Of a stretch of 40,481 bases of DNA, positions 11,785-25,100 are shown in pieces. The stretch lies in contig NW_019775380.1 in NCBI RefSeq assembly GCF_001039355.2, positions 1,034,700-1,075,180 of the forward strand, written 5' to 3'. The stretch is from Lingula anatina (lineage: Eukaryota; Brachiopoda; Lingulata; Lingulida; Lingulidae). A program made the position numbers and the translations under genes. Positions within the stretch are counted from its first letter, which is position 1; the number at the start of each line of letters is the position of its first letter. The notes beneath the pieces were generated by a model. The model searched no databases and was not told the DNA's origin. It worked only from the letters and a program-made list of their open reading frames with translations.

Positions 11785-14700
11785 TTGCCAGGAAAGCAAA
11801 ATGGACAGAAAATTATTTTCACATCTTATTACCTTTTTCAACATATTGCTCCAGTCCTCTTCTCCTAGCATCTAGCTGTTGTTCAGAAAGCTTCAGCGGC
11901 CATTTGCCCGGCATTTTGGGGAAATTAAAATCGGGGAACTCTCTTTTGAGTCTATTATGAAGATTTGCAAATTCTTTATACCTTCTTGAGCAAAGTTGTC
12001 TGCCAGCCATATACAAATTGTATGCCTATAAAAGAAAAAGAAAAGTCACATTAATTTGATAAAACCAATAATATATTTTGCATAAATGTTTTTTTAATAG
12101 AGACAGTAATGCTGATGTTGCTACTTTTCAATGTGCAACATTATTTGTACACATAAACTTCTAATTAAACAATCCTCATAATTTCCAATAGTCAGGGATG
12201 AGACTGGTGAGAAGTGAAAAAATCTGAAAATATCACATGGGGTCCAGGGGAGCCTAGGCCAATGATACTTTTGGCTCTCAAAACATCCATCTGACTCATG
12301 AATAGTCCTGAAGATTTACTACTTTTCAGAATAAATCCCAGAAAGAAATTGCCATACTAACGGTCCTTGCTTCTAGTTTCCAAAATCCCTTTCCATTTCA
12401 AGTTTTTTTTTCTTTAGAAAATTATGTCTCTGGGAAAAGCTAAGAATAATCTTTTTCATGATATGGCTTATTTTTTTTATTTTATCTAATAATAGGGGAA
12501 GGGATGCAATAATGTTTGCTTCCTCTGGGATTCTGAATCCATTTACAACAGAAGAAGATGTGTTCCTTTTCTCTAACTCACTTCCCTAACTCACAACATA
12601 ACATTACCAAGACAAATTGCCAAAATGCCAGGTTTGAATCCCCTCAATTCCATGACTTAGTTCACCTTTACCACAGCAATCTTCAATTTCAGATATACAT
12701 TTTCAGAGATAAGTGCTTTACAATTTTTCCATTACTTTTCCTATGTTTAGACTATTTTCCAAGAAATTATACACCTTTTTCTAAGAATCATCAAGGCAGT
12801 TTCAAAAACGAGTAATTAAATCGCTCCTACCTACCGCAGTCACTTTTTTGTCATTATAATTAAGTTAAGTGTAATTTTGCTAGAAATTGGAAAAATGTTA
12901 ACCTAGTTTTAAAAACCAACCATGCCTTCTTTGATCAGGTTTTATATTGTGCTATGGTGTTAAAAAGGGTCTTGGTGATGTAGACACTCAAATAGCAAAG
13001 ATAAAGTTTTCCCTGAAATTTTGCCAATTCGTTTTGCTTAAAATCATAAACTGAACACATTACAACAAATCAATACGTTTTATTTAGCTCCTACTGCCAA
13101 GACTCCCTTTACATACCTTCTTTTCCTGACTGATGTAAGCAATCCTTCAAGAGCTGCATTCATAAGATTTCAATTATCTTTGACTTTTCAAGTAAAACTC
13201 AATAAAATTGATATCCACAAGTATAGGAAATTTGGAAAAATTTATAAGGTACCTGACAAAGATTTATCCAGATGTATTATAATTCAATACATACATCATT
13301 CTTTCTTCATGGTGAGCCAAGTGAAAGAAAGAGAGAAAAAAAAGAAAGATTAAGAAAAAACTTACCACATATCTTTCTCCATTACTTTCTGAGTAGTTAT
13401 AATCAGGAATTGATATTGGAAGTGATCGTTTTTCTGAGTAGTCGATCAGAGAATGTCCTGAGGATTCATCGCTTGGTTCCAATTTTTCTGCTACCTGCTC
13501 TGGGACTGAAATAACTGAATTAAAATATTCAAATTATTTCACTATATTCTGATATCAATCTATTCATATTGGTATGATGCTGTTCTCCACTGACTTATAT
13601 CACAAACAATAGTGAGGGCACTGAAAAACTTCTATATATATCTTGTTTATTTGGAGTGTTTGATGTTGTGAAAGTGCTGTTTTTGTATATCACTTTTAAC
13701 TAAAACTGTTTTGTATGTCCGTTTAAACTTCATTCCTCATTTAAAATCATTTTACAAAAATCATTAAATGTGCACAATTTGTAGCATCTTTATATCGCTC
13801 ACAAAATACAACAAATTAATACATCATTTAAATTAGGAAACAAGACAGTGATAACCTATATCACCATTATATATCACATATCAATTATCTTTAACAACAA
13901 ATGCCAAGTGAAGGACACATAGCATCAGGCATGCAAACTAATGTGATCTAGATAACAAAAAATTATAGCAATATAGCATGTAATCCATACATATGTAAAT
14001 CTACCTGTCAATGTTAATGAATCTCCTCCTGATTTGATAAGGTCTACAACCTGTTTGTGTGTTGATCCTTCTACAGATTCACCATTTCTAGCATAAAAGA
14101 AAAATAATAAATAAAAACAAAAACATATCATATACAGTGAAATCAAACTACAACTATCAATGAAGGTGAACCTGCCCTCCCTTTCACTGTATCATAAGAG
14201 GGGAAATTTCCATGGTATATTTTAACTTGATACACACACATTCACACCATGTGTGTGTCTGTATGTGTGTGTATTTTGTTGTAAAAGACTGAAAATTGTA
14301 AGAGATAAGACAGCCAGAAAGACAGACAGATAGAACTATGCAGTGACAGACAACCAAATTTCAGTGCCTTCTTTCAACTTAATTGACAAGAGGTAATTAA
14401 ACACATTTAAACTGATTTTCAATGTCTTAAGTAACAATGGAGTAAGAAAGGGACTTTGATCTTGATTTATGAAAATAACACACACACATTCCATTTCTGA
14501 TGTCCCTATAGGNCTACATAATTTCTTTCTTGCAGTTTTGTTCCTTGAGTTGAACATTTTACGAACTATGGACCCAAAATAAAATGTAACTGACATTGAA
14601 ACCAATGAGAGTGAAAATGCATTGTTAAGACCACCCTTTTAAGATGGTTAATGCAACCCCATAAAAATATTTCTGGAGCCATTTTGACTTGTTTACCATT

Positions 14701-17700
14701 GTTTTTAACTTAACAAACATATCATGTTGACTGTTTTTGTGTATTGCAAAAATTGATAACAGGCATATGTATAGACAATGTAGTGACAGAAATTCACTAC
14801 TACACAGAGATTCTTGGTAACATGGTAACAAAAAAGGCTTCAGAACCCATATTACATCTGTTATGTGCATGGATGGATTTTTCAGTGTAGATTTAACATT
14901 GTCAGTATGCTAACCGGCAACTAATAAATGATCATGACATATTTCATACTATGCAACAATCACTGATAAACAAGCTAAAAGAATACAAAAGCAAAGTCAC
15001 CCTGAGTATCAAAGTACTGGTGGAGATACTTCTCCATGTAGCTTTGACTGGGTTCCCACAGATTTAGATCGATCCATCTGGACTGACCTAACTCCCTGGG
15101 GATTCACACTAAATTGCTGTCAGCTTCTGGGAGCCGAAGGTGCACAAAAGTTAATTACCCCCTTACAGCTTTTAGTAGGCAGGACAGACATTTAAGCCGA
15201 TTAAGATGACAGCAATCTCGTGAGACTCCCCAAGGGGATAAATCGATCTAAATATCTGTGGGAAGGGTCTCTTAGATCCTGTTCTGTTGCAATAGCTGTT
15301 ATTATGCTATTCTTTCAAAAAGTCCATTTCGTTTTATTTTGTGATTTACTTCTCAAAAACTAATGTTGACACTCGTTTATTTAATTTCTCATAATGGTAA
15401 TTAAGTAATTAGCCCCCCCCCCCAAACACACTCACCATTTGATATAAAGCCCTTATTAATGATCAAAATCTTTTCACTTTAAATATGTCAAAGAAAAAAG
15501 TAAACCAAAAGTAACATTCCAGTACATGATATTCCCATGAAAAATGCACCTCCAATAGAAACATCAACTGATAGGATAGTTTTCACATCACAGGCAACAC
15601 AATTGAGATTTTTTGTCAATAAAATATCTCAAAAATCTGAGCACCAGCCCTTCTCTTGATTATCTGCCAAAATGTCTGCATGCCCATAAACTCAAAAAAA
15701 TTCAAGCTTATTCTAAAATTTATGTTGTAAGTTGTCACTTATTCTAATGTCTCTCAAAATGGTAAGTTAATTTCAATCTGACATAAAAAATTCTAATTGT
15801 ATTGGTTACACATTATAAATGATGTCAATAAATAGAACAAAGAAAAAGCAAATAATAATTATTATTAAATAGCAAATTAACTAATCCTTAAAATATTACC
15901 TGGTAATTTATCTTAATATAAAAAAAGTGCTGATGAAATTACAGGGAAATAACAGTAACTGTCATTATATGCTTCTCAGTCTTTTTTTTCCTGTTAATTA
16001 TGGCATATCTAATTTCGAAGTTCAAGCTTGGGTTGACATGACATGACATGCGACTAATCTAAGCTGTCCTATTTCTACAAGTGAAGTTTGATGTGTTCAT
16101 CTTTGACAAATTAGCTGACAAATTAGAGATAAAGGATAATATGAAACAATGACAGGCTAACATTGTGTTAAGCACAGACAAATGTCTCTGTTATCCACCT
16201 GCTGCTAAAGGCAAAGATTATGCTGTAGCACTATGCGTGATAACAATGAAATGCCTTACATTCACTTTACTGCAATCAATCAGGTACTGTATAAAGTTTT
16301 AAAAAATTAAGTCTGTATGTGTTAGTACCTACGGTTGCTTGTAAACTTCTAAAATGAATTGTGCCTACAGTATTTACTAACCAGACAGTTGCAAATAATA
16401 AAAAAAATGCTATTTTAATAATAAAATAAAAGTTCTGTAATATGACCTCTCTTCATAGTGCTGAATCAGTCATTATCTTAGGGACTGCATTTCGTGAAAT
16501 GCTGTGATCAAGTATTTACTTCTTGAAGTGATAACCTTTTTTTCTGTGAAAAAAAATTGCCTGGCCCATGGCAGCACACTAAATATTCCCAAGATGCAAG
16601 AGGTTATTTACATCTGCAGTCTGTGAAAAATGCAATATTCTTTTTAAAGTATTTATCATCAGTTTCATTCAAAGATTTGGTTTGGTTCTGCAAGCAGCCA
16701 TTGATTAAATCTAATGAAGATGAATAGCAAACAGATGCATAAAAAAGTTTATGCTATGGTATCTAAATTCAAAAATTATATCATCATTTGTTAACAGTCC
16801 CTTAAAAAATGTTTCTTTGCTGTATGTAGGCCATGCTTCCTTCGTAAAAGCACATTGCATAAATAAAACAATTGAACAATTCTCTCCCTATTGCAGTAGA
16901 AAACAATGATAGGATAGACTAAATCATTTGCTCAGAAAATAATCACTCAAAAGACTGAAGGAATCATATAAAGAAATGACTGTCTGCCAAAAGCAAGAAA
17001 AAGTGTTGATTTTAAAAATATACTTTACAAAACTAAGCCACAATATTTCAACATCAGGAAAATGTTAACCCTGTTCTATAGTTCAAAGACCACATAGTCA
17101 TTAACTATGTAATGTCTGTAACAGGATGTTGAAATAAAATAGTACTAGTAATTGAAATGTAAGATCCACAGCCCTCTGGAATTTTAGGAATATAACTTAG
17201 AAACACAATGAAAATACAGAGATAACTTAAAACTTTCAAAGGCCTTGTTTTTCTAGTATTTAATTTTTCACTTGTTCTATATCTTCATTACAGTTTACTT
17301 TCTTACACAAAACTGAATAACTTTTGAATCAACATTCTTAAGTATTGCCTACAAATCATTTGTGTGTGTGTTTTCAGAAGGGGGGGGGGCTATTAATAAA
17401 TGTTGTTCAAATCAAATAATTACCAAGTATAAAATCTAGAAACAGTCCAAAGAAGCATAGCCAGTAAAACTACTAGTATACATCCATACTCCTTTGTTCA
17501 GAAAACAAGTTGTCATTGACCATAAGATCAACAAGTCTCTATAAAACAATACAAACCTTAAATGGCAATATGAGAACAGCAGACCTCAGCAATGTAATGT
17601 GAAAATGTCAGAAAATGTAAATTAGACAGACAATGCAGACAAACCACATTTAAAAACATTTATAAAAACCCCGCAAAGAGGATAACTATTCATAGGAACA

Positions 17701-19106
17701 TTTTGTAGACAAACATGATGTCAGTATTGAATGAGAATCAAATCAAAGGGTCAAAACTACACACCAAAATTTAAAATATTTGTGAAAAGAATCCTCCCAA
17801 AGAAAACTTGAGGAAGAGACCAATTTACAATGACTTTGTTAACTTAATTCATATTATTAGAGCTTTTGTGTATTTCATAATCCAGTTGCATACAGTTTGC
17901 ATTCTCATCACTGATACCAGTGACAGACACTATCATTTTCTTAAAAATGGGAATATTGAACTGGTACCAATATAATATACTGCCTACTGACATGCAACTT
18001 TGTGACTCACATCATATATATATATACTCATACATCTTATCTCAGCTGAAACTTATAATTTGCAAATGAGCATTTGTAAAACATTCAATATAAAATTTCT
18101 TTGATATCTTACCACAACTACATATATAAAAAATATCATGAATATCAAATTTAAAAAAAAAACTGAAAAGAATTAACAACATGCCTATTGCTAATATTAA
18201 GGACATATTCAAATAATATTCTGAAATATATTTTATATATCAAAATTTCCTAGAGAAATTTACAGTAATTTCTCAATCAGTTTTCATGCTTTCAGTTATT
18301 ATACAAAATGAAACAAGACACGACAACAACCCAAAATTCCAATTTAAGCAAATATTAAGACAACAATGTTAAATGTAAAAGCCTGAAAATGAAACACATA
18401 TCAGTTACCTGACCTTAACATTCTAACTTGATGCAATGTTAATGATAATATATACTTCACAAAGAATGAGTACAATAACTTTTTTTAATAAAAAAGCCAT
18501 TCATATTCATTATAACAGTTAAAATAAGTATATAAGAACCTTAACTACATAAGAAACTTACTGCCCAACAAAGTGCAAGAATGAGAAATAGTGTACTAGT
18601 ATAGAAATATGTTTCTGTACAGTTACTATTAATGGCTTTTCAAACATTTTTAATTCACCAATACAGTTTTGGGTTGTCCTAGGCTATCTTTATACCCAAG
18701 CATAGAAAGATTGGTAAATTTTTAATACGGNATTATAACAAGCAAATTTATTACACTGATATTATTGGTTCTGAACATTTCCACATTTTATTTTGTTGAA
18801 ACTTATCAATGCTTGTGTCCATTCTCTGTTTTACTATAACTGTGAACCAGAGGCATTTAGCATCAAATACGTAGTCTTCATAACAAGTTGCATGTGGACA
18901 AATTTTCTGCTGCATGATTGAACTCTATTTATCATCATGCAGTATTAAGAATTGAGAGGATATTACGGTTCACCTGTGAGATCCCTAAGGAAATAGTAAA
19001 GGAAATAAACGCAATTTGTTTCAGAATGTACATGTCTTGTTCTGGTAATGTCAACATGGCTATCACCACAGGTAGATATTATTGGGCAAAGACTGAAAAG
19101 TGATTG

Positions 19107-19159
<53 letters not shown>

Positions 19160-22100
19160 TTGCCAGGAAAGCAAAATGGACAGAAAATTATTTTCACATC
19201 TTATTACCTTTTTCGACATATTGCTCGAGTCCTCTTCTCCTAGCATCTAGCTGTTGTTCAGAAAGCTTCAGCGGCCATTTGCCCGGCATTTTGGGGAAAT
19301 TAAAATCGGGGAACTCTCTTTTGAGTCTATTATGAAGATTTGCAAATTCTTTATACCTTCTTGAGCAAAGTTGTCTGCCAGCCATATACAAATTGTATGC
19401 CTATAAAAGAAAAAGAAAAGTCACATTATTTTGATAAAACCAATAATATATTTTGCATAAATGTTTTTTAATAGAGACAGTAATGCTGATGTTGCTACTT
19501 TTCAATGTGCAACATTATTTGTACACATAAACTTCTAATTCAACAATCCTCATAATTTCCAATAGTCAGGGATGAGACTGGTGAGAAGTGAAAAAATCTG
19601 AAAATATCACATGGGGTCCAGGGGAGCCTAGGCCAATGATACTTTTGGCTCCCAAAACATCCCCCTATAAGTCCGACTCATGAATAGTCCTGAAGATTTA
19701 CTACTTTTCAGAATAAATCCCGGAAAGAAATTGCCATACTAAGGTCCTTGCTTCTAGTTTCCAAAATCCCTTTCCATTTCAAGTTTTTTTTCTTTAGAAA
19801 ATTATGTCTCTGGGAAAAGCTAAGAATAATCTTTTTCATGATATGGCTTTTTTTTTTTATTTTATCTAATAATAGGGGAAGGGATGCAATAATTTTTGCT
19901 TCCTCTGGGATTCTGAATCCATTTACAACAGAAGAAGATTTGTTCCTTTTCTCTAACTCACTTCCCTAACTCACAACATAACATTACCAAGACAAATTGC
20001 CAAAATGCCAGGTTTGAATCCCCTCAATTCCATGACTTAGTTCACCTTTACCACAGCAATCTTCAATTTCAGATATACATTTTCAGAGATAAGTGCTTTA
20101 CAATTTTTCCATTACTTTTCCTATGTTTAGACTATTTTCCAAGAAATTATACACCTTTTTCCAAGAATCATCAAGGCAGTTTCAAAAACGAGTAATTAAA
20201 TCGCTCCTACCTACCGCAGCCACTTTTTTGTCATAATAATTAAGTTAAGTGTAATTTTGCTAGAAATTGGAAAAATGTTAACCTAGTTTTAAAAACCAAC
20301 CATGCCATGTTGAGCCTTCTTTGATCAGGTTTTATATTGTGCTATGGTGTTAAAAAGGGTCTTGGTGATGTAGACACTCAAATAGCAAAGATAAAGTTTT
20401 CCCTGAAATTTTGCCAATTCGTTTTGCTTAAAATCATAAACTGAACACATTACAACAAATAATCAATACGTTTTATTTAGCTCCTACTGCCAAGACTCCC
20501 TTTACATACCTTCTTTTCCTGACTGATGTAAGCAATCCTTCAAGAGCTGCATTCATAAGATTTCAATTATCTTTGACTTTTCAAGTAAAACTCAATAAAA
20601 TTGATATCCACAAGTATAGGAAATTTGGAAAAATTTATAAGGTACCTGACAAAGATTTATCCAGATGTATTATAATTCAATACATACATCATTCTTTCTT
20701 TATGGTGAGCCAAGTGAAAGAAAGAGAGAGAAAAAAAAATAAAGATTAAGAAAAAACTTACAACATATCTTTCTCCATTACTTTCTGAGTAGTTATAATC
20801 AGGAATTGATATTGGAAGTGATCGTTTTTCTGAGTAGTCGATCAGAGAATGTCCTGAGGATTCATCGCTTGGTTCCAATTTTTCTGCTACCTGCTCTGGG
20901 ACTGAAATAACTGAATTAAAATATTCAAATTATTTCACTATATTCTGATATCAATCTATTCATATTGGTATGATGCTGTTCTCCACTGACTTATATCACA
21001 AACAATAGTGAGGGCACTGAAAAACTTCTATATATATCTTGTTTATTTGGAGTGTTTGATGTTGTGAAAGTGCTGTTTTTGTATATCACTTTTAACTAAA
21101 ACTGTTTTGTATGTCCGTTTAAACTTCATTCCTCATTTAAAATCATTTTACAAAAATCATTAAATGTGCACAATTTGTAGCATCTTTATATCGCTCACAA
21201 AATACAACAAATTAATACATCATTTAAATTAGGAAACAAGACAGTGATAACCTATATCACCATTATATATCACATATCAATTATCTTTAACAACAAATGC
21301 CAAGTGAAGGGCACATAGCATCAGGCATGCAAACTAATGTGATCTAGATAACAAAAAATTATAGCAATATAGCTTGTAAGTTGTAATCCATACATATGTA
21401 AATCTACCTGTCAATGTTAATGAATCTCCTCCTGATTTGATAAGGTCTACAACCTGTTTGTGTGTTGATCCTTCTACAGATTCACCATTTCTAGCATAAA
21501 AGAAAAATAATAAATAAAAACAAAAACATATCATATACAGTGAAATCAAACTACAACTATCAATGAAGGTGAACCTGCCCTCCCTTTCACTGTATCATAA
21601 GAGGGGAAATTTCCATGGTATATTAACTTGATACACACACTCACACCATGTGTGTGTCTGTATGTGTGTGTATTTTGTTGTAAAAGACTGAAAACTGTAA
21701 GAGATAAGACAGCCAGAAAGACAGACAGAGAGAACTATGCAGTGACAGACAACCAAATTGACAGAGGTAATTAAAAACATTTAAACTGATTTTCAATGTC
21801 TAAAGTAACAATGGAGTAAGAAAGGGACTTTGATCTTGATTTATGAAAATAATATACATATTCCATTTCTGATTGTCCCTATAGACAGGGTTACATTTTA
21901 CCATCATCAAATCCTAACATTTCAGGTCATGAGAATGAAGTTATCTATATCTTCAATTGGGGAAAATAGCAAAAGCTATCTGTGACGCAGCTGATTGGAT
22001 TTATAACCATGCTTTACATGCTCTGAAGCTGCATTTCTGCTCCATATGTTACAGATAATGAACTTGGGGTACGTGCCTGAAAATAAGAGACAACAAGATC

Positions 22101-25100
22101 ACGTTGCCATTACCTCATCCAGAACACAACTTTCACCACAATACGCTGATTGGATTTCGCTAATAATAGACTTGAGTATAGACACGCAAGAGACTGAAAT
22201 CAAGAGAAGATCAATGTTCCTTCTACAGAGAAATAATACCACAACTAAATTTCAGTGACTCCAAAAGACAAAAAGTGCATGACAGATGTTTATAAAGAAA
22301 ATAATATCCCTTGAAATTTCAGCAAATTTTCCATTATGACCAAGGTCTGCCCTATCCAAAAACTACTGAGAAAAATATTATCTATAAAACTTTTTTTATC
22401 TTCATGAGTGAAATTCGTTAGTCTTTATATTTTTTATGAGAGCACAAAAAAGGAGCAATTTATTGTTAAAAAGTTACATGAAATACACTTCTGCAAATGA
22501 TACTGGTTATGGTAGTTAGTGGAAAAGTACAGAAATATTCAAGAACATTGAATATTTGCTGAAGCTCATTCTGTGCCTTAAAACCACTTTTCTTCAATCT
22601 TGGTCAAGAACTCGTGCAAAGACAGAAGTCATTACAGATTTATACCACACCATCTATCAACCAAATCCCTTTTCACCATAAACACGCATGCTGGCAAAGA
22701 AGGTGCCACAGTAATCAGACTGTTGGAAACCCAGAAGTACAGTACAGCTTCAGCTAACTCAATATCAAAACATGTTCATCAATTCAGAGGCCTGCTGGGC
22801 TTGACTTAGATTACTTAACTTGGATAGTTGACAACATAATTTCTATCTTGCAGTTTTGTTCCTTGAGTTGAACATTTTACGAACTATGGACCCAAAATAA
22901 AATGTAGCTGACATTGAAACCAATGAGAGTGAAAATGCATTGTTAAGACCACCCTTTTAAGATGGTTAATGCAACCCCATAAAAATATTTCTGAAGCCAT
23001 TTTTACTCATTTACCATTGTTTTTAACTTAACAAACATATCATGTTGACTGTTTTTGTGTATTGCAAAAATTGATAACAGGCATATGTATAGACAATGTA
23101 GTGACAGAAATTCACTACTACACAGAGATTCTTGGTAACATGGTAACAAAAAAGGCTTCAGAACCCATATTACATCTGTTATGTGCATGGATGGATTTTT
23201 CAGTGTAGATTTAACATTGTCAGTATGCTAACCAGCAACTAATAAATGATCATGACATATTTCATACTATGCAACAATCACTGATAAACAAGCTAAAAGA
23301 ATACAAAACCAAAGTCACCCTGAGTATCAAAGTACTGGTGGAGATACTCCTCCATGTAGCTTTGACTGGGTTCCCACAGATTTAGATCGATTCATCTGGA
23401 CTGACCTAACTCCCTGGGGATTCACACTAAATTGCTGTCAGCTTCTGGGAGCCGAAGGCGCACAAAAGTTAATTACCCCCTTACAGCCTTTAGTAGGCAG
23501 GACAGACATTTAAGCCGATTAAGATGACAGCAATCTCGTGAGACTCCCCAAGGGGATAAATCGATCTAAATATCTGTGGGAATGGTCTCTTAGATCCTGT
23601 TCTGTTGCAAAAGCTGTTATTATGCTATTCTTTTAAAAAGTCCATTTCGTTTTATTTTGTGATTTACTTCTCAAAAACTAATGTTGACAATCGTTTATTT
23701 AATTTCTCATAATGGTAATTAAGTAATTAGCCCCCCCCCCCAAACACACTCACCATTTGATATAAAGCCCTTATTAATGATCAAAATCTTTTCACTTTAA
23801 ATATGTCAAAGAAAAAAGTAAACCAAAAGTAACATTCCAGTACATGATATCCCCATGAAAAATGCACCTCCAATAGAAACATCAACTGATAGGATAGTTT
23901 TCACATCACAGGCAACACAATTGAGATTTTTTGTCAATAAAATATCCCAAAAATCTGAACACCAGCCCTTGCCTTGATTATCCGCCAAATGGTCGGCATG
24001 CCCATAAACTCAAAAAAATTCAAGCTTATTCTAAAATTTAGGTTGTAAGTTGTCACTTATTTTAATGTCTCTCAAAATGGTAAGTTAATTTCAATCTGAC
24101 ATAAAAAATTCTAATTGTTTTGGTTACACATTATAAATGATGTCAATAAATAGAAGAAAGAAAAAGCAAATAATAATTATTATTAAACAGCAAATTAACT
24201 AATCCTTAAAATATTACCTGGTAATTTATCTTAATATAAAAAAGTGCTGATGAAATTACAGGGAAATAACAGTAACTGTCATTATATGCTTCTCAAAGTC
24301 TTTTTTTCCTGTTAATTATGGCATATCTAATTTCGAAGTTCAAGCTTGGGTTGACATGACATGACAGGCAACTAATCTAAGCTGTCCTATTTCTACAAGT
24401 GAAGTTTGATGTGTTCAACTTTGATGAAGCTGACAAATTAGAGATAAAGGATTATATGAAACAATGACAGGCTAACATTGTGTTAAGCACAGACAAATGT
24501 CTCTGTTATCCACCCGCTGCTAAAGGCAAAGATTACGCTGTAGCACTATGCGTGATAACAATGAAATGCCTTACATTCACTTTACTGCAATCAGGTACTA
24601 TATAAAGCTAAAAAAAATTAAGTCTGTATGTGTTAGTACCTACGGTTGCTTGTAAACTTCTAAAATGAATTGTGCCTACAGTATTTACTAACCAGACAGT
24701 TGCAAATAATAAAAAAAATGCTATTTTAATAATAAAATAAAAGTTCTGTAATATGACCTCTCTTCATAGTGCTGAATCAGTCATTATCTTAGGGACTGCA
24801 TTTCGTGAAATGCTGTGATCAAGTATTTACTTCTTGAAGTGATAACCTTTTTTTCTGTGAAAAAAAATTGCTTGGCCCATGGCAGCACACTAAATATTCC
24901 CAAGATGCAAGAGGTTATTTACATCTGCAGTCTGTGAAAAATGCAATATTCTTTTTAAAGTATTTATCATCAGTTTCATTCAAAGATTTGGTTTGGTTCT
25001 GTTCTGCAAGCAGCCATTGATTAAATCTAATGAAGATGAATAGCAAACAGATGCATAAAAAAGTTTATGCTATGGTATCTAAATTCAAAAAATATATCAT

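Larger units (their letters stand above)
11360..18727. repeat. Tandem duplication, copy A (about 7.4 kb)
   Basis: Sequence from about 11360 to 18727 matches 18735-27045 almost continuously, introns included, with only scattered substitutions and small indels. It contains SNX27 exons 2-4. It lacks about 0.95 kb that copy B carries opposite the N at 14513. The right end of copy A abuts the N at 18731. Confidence 0.93.
14088..19207 (-). other. Non-coding rest of copy A and start of copy B
   Basis: In copy A this is part of SNX27 intron 1. It contains the N at 14513, a foldback element (15053-15264), a poly-C run (15413-15423) and a poly-G run (17380-17389). No exon is recognisable. The N at 18731 marks the junction with copy B. 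Confidence 0.7.

Noticed and set aside
11587-11960. Open frames crossing the (GA)n tract on both strands
   Set aside because: Arg-Glu and Ser-Leu runs come from the dinucleotide repeat, and the remainder is SNX27 exon 4 read in the wrong frame or strand.
14336-14605. A minus-strand open frame containing an unknown residue
   Set aside because: It spans the N at 14513, which marks missing sequence, and shows no recognisable domain.
11833-21490. Two tandem SNX27 genes
   Set aside because: Exon 1 and exons 5-13 are present once; only exons 2-4 are doubled, so there is one gene with an internal duplication.
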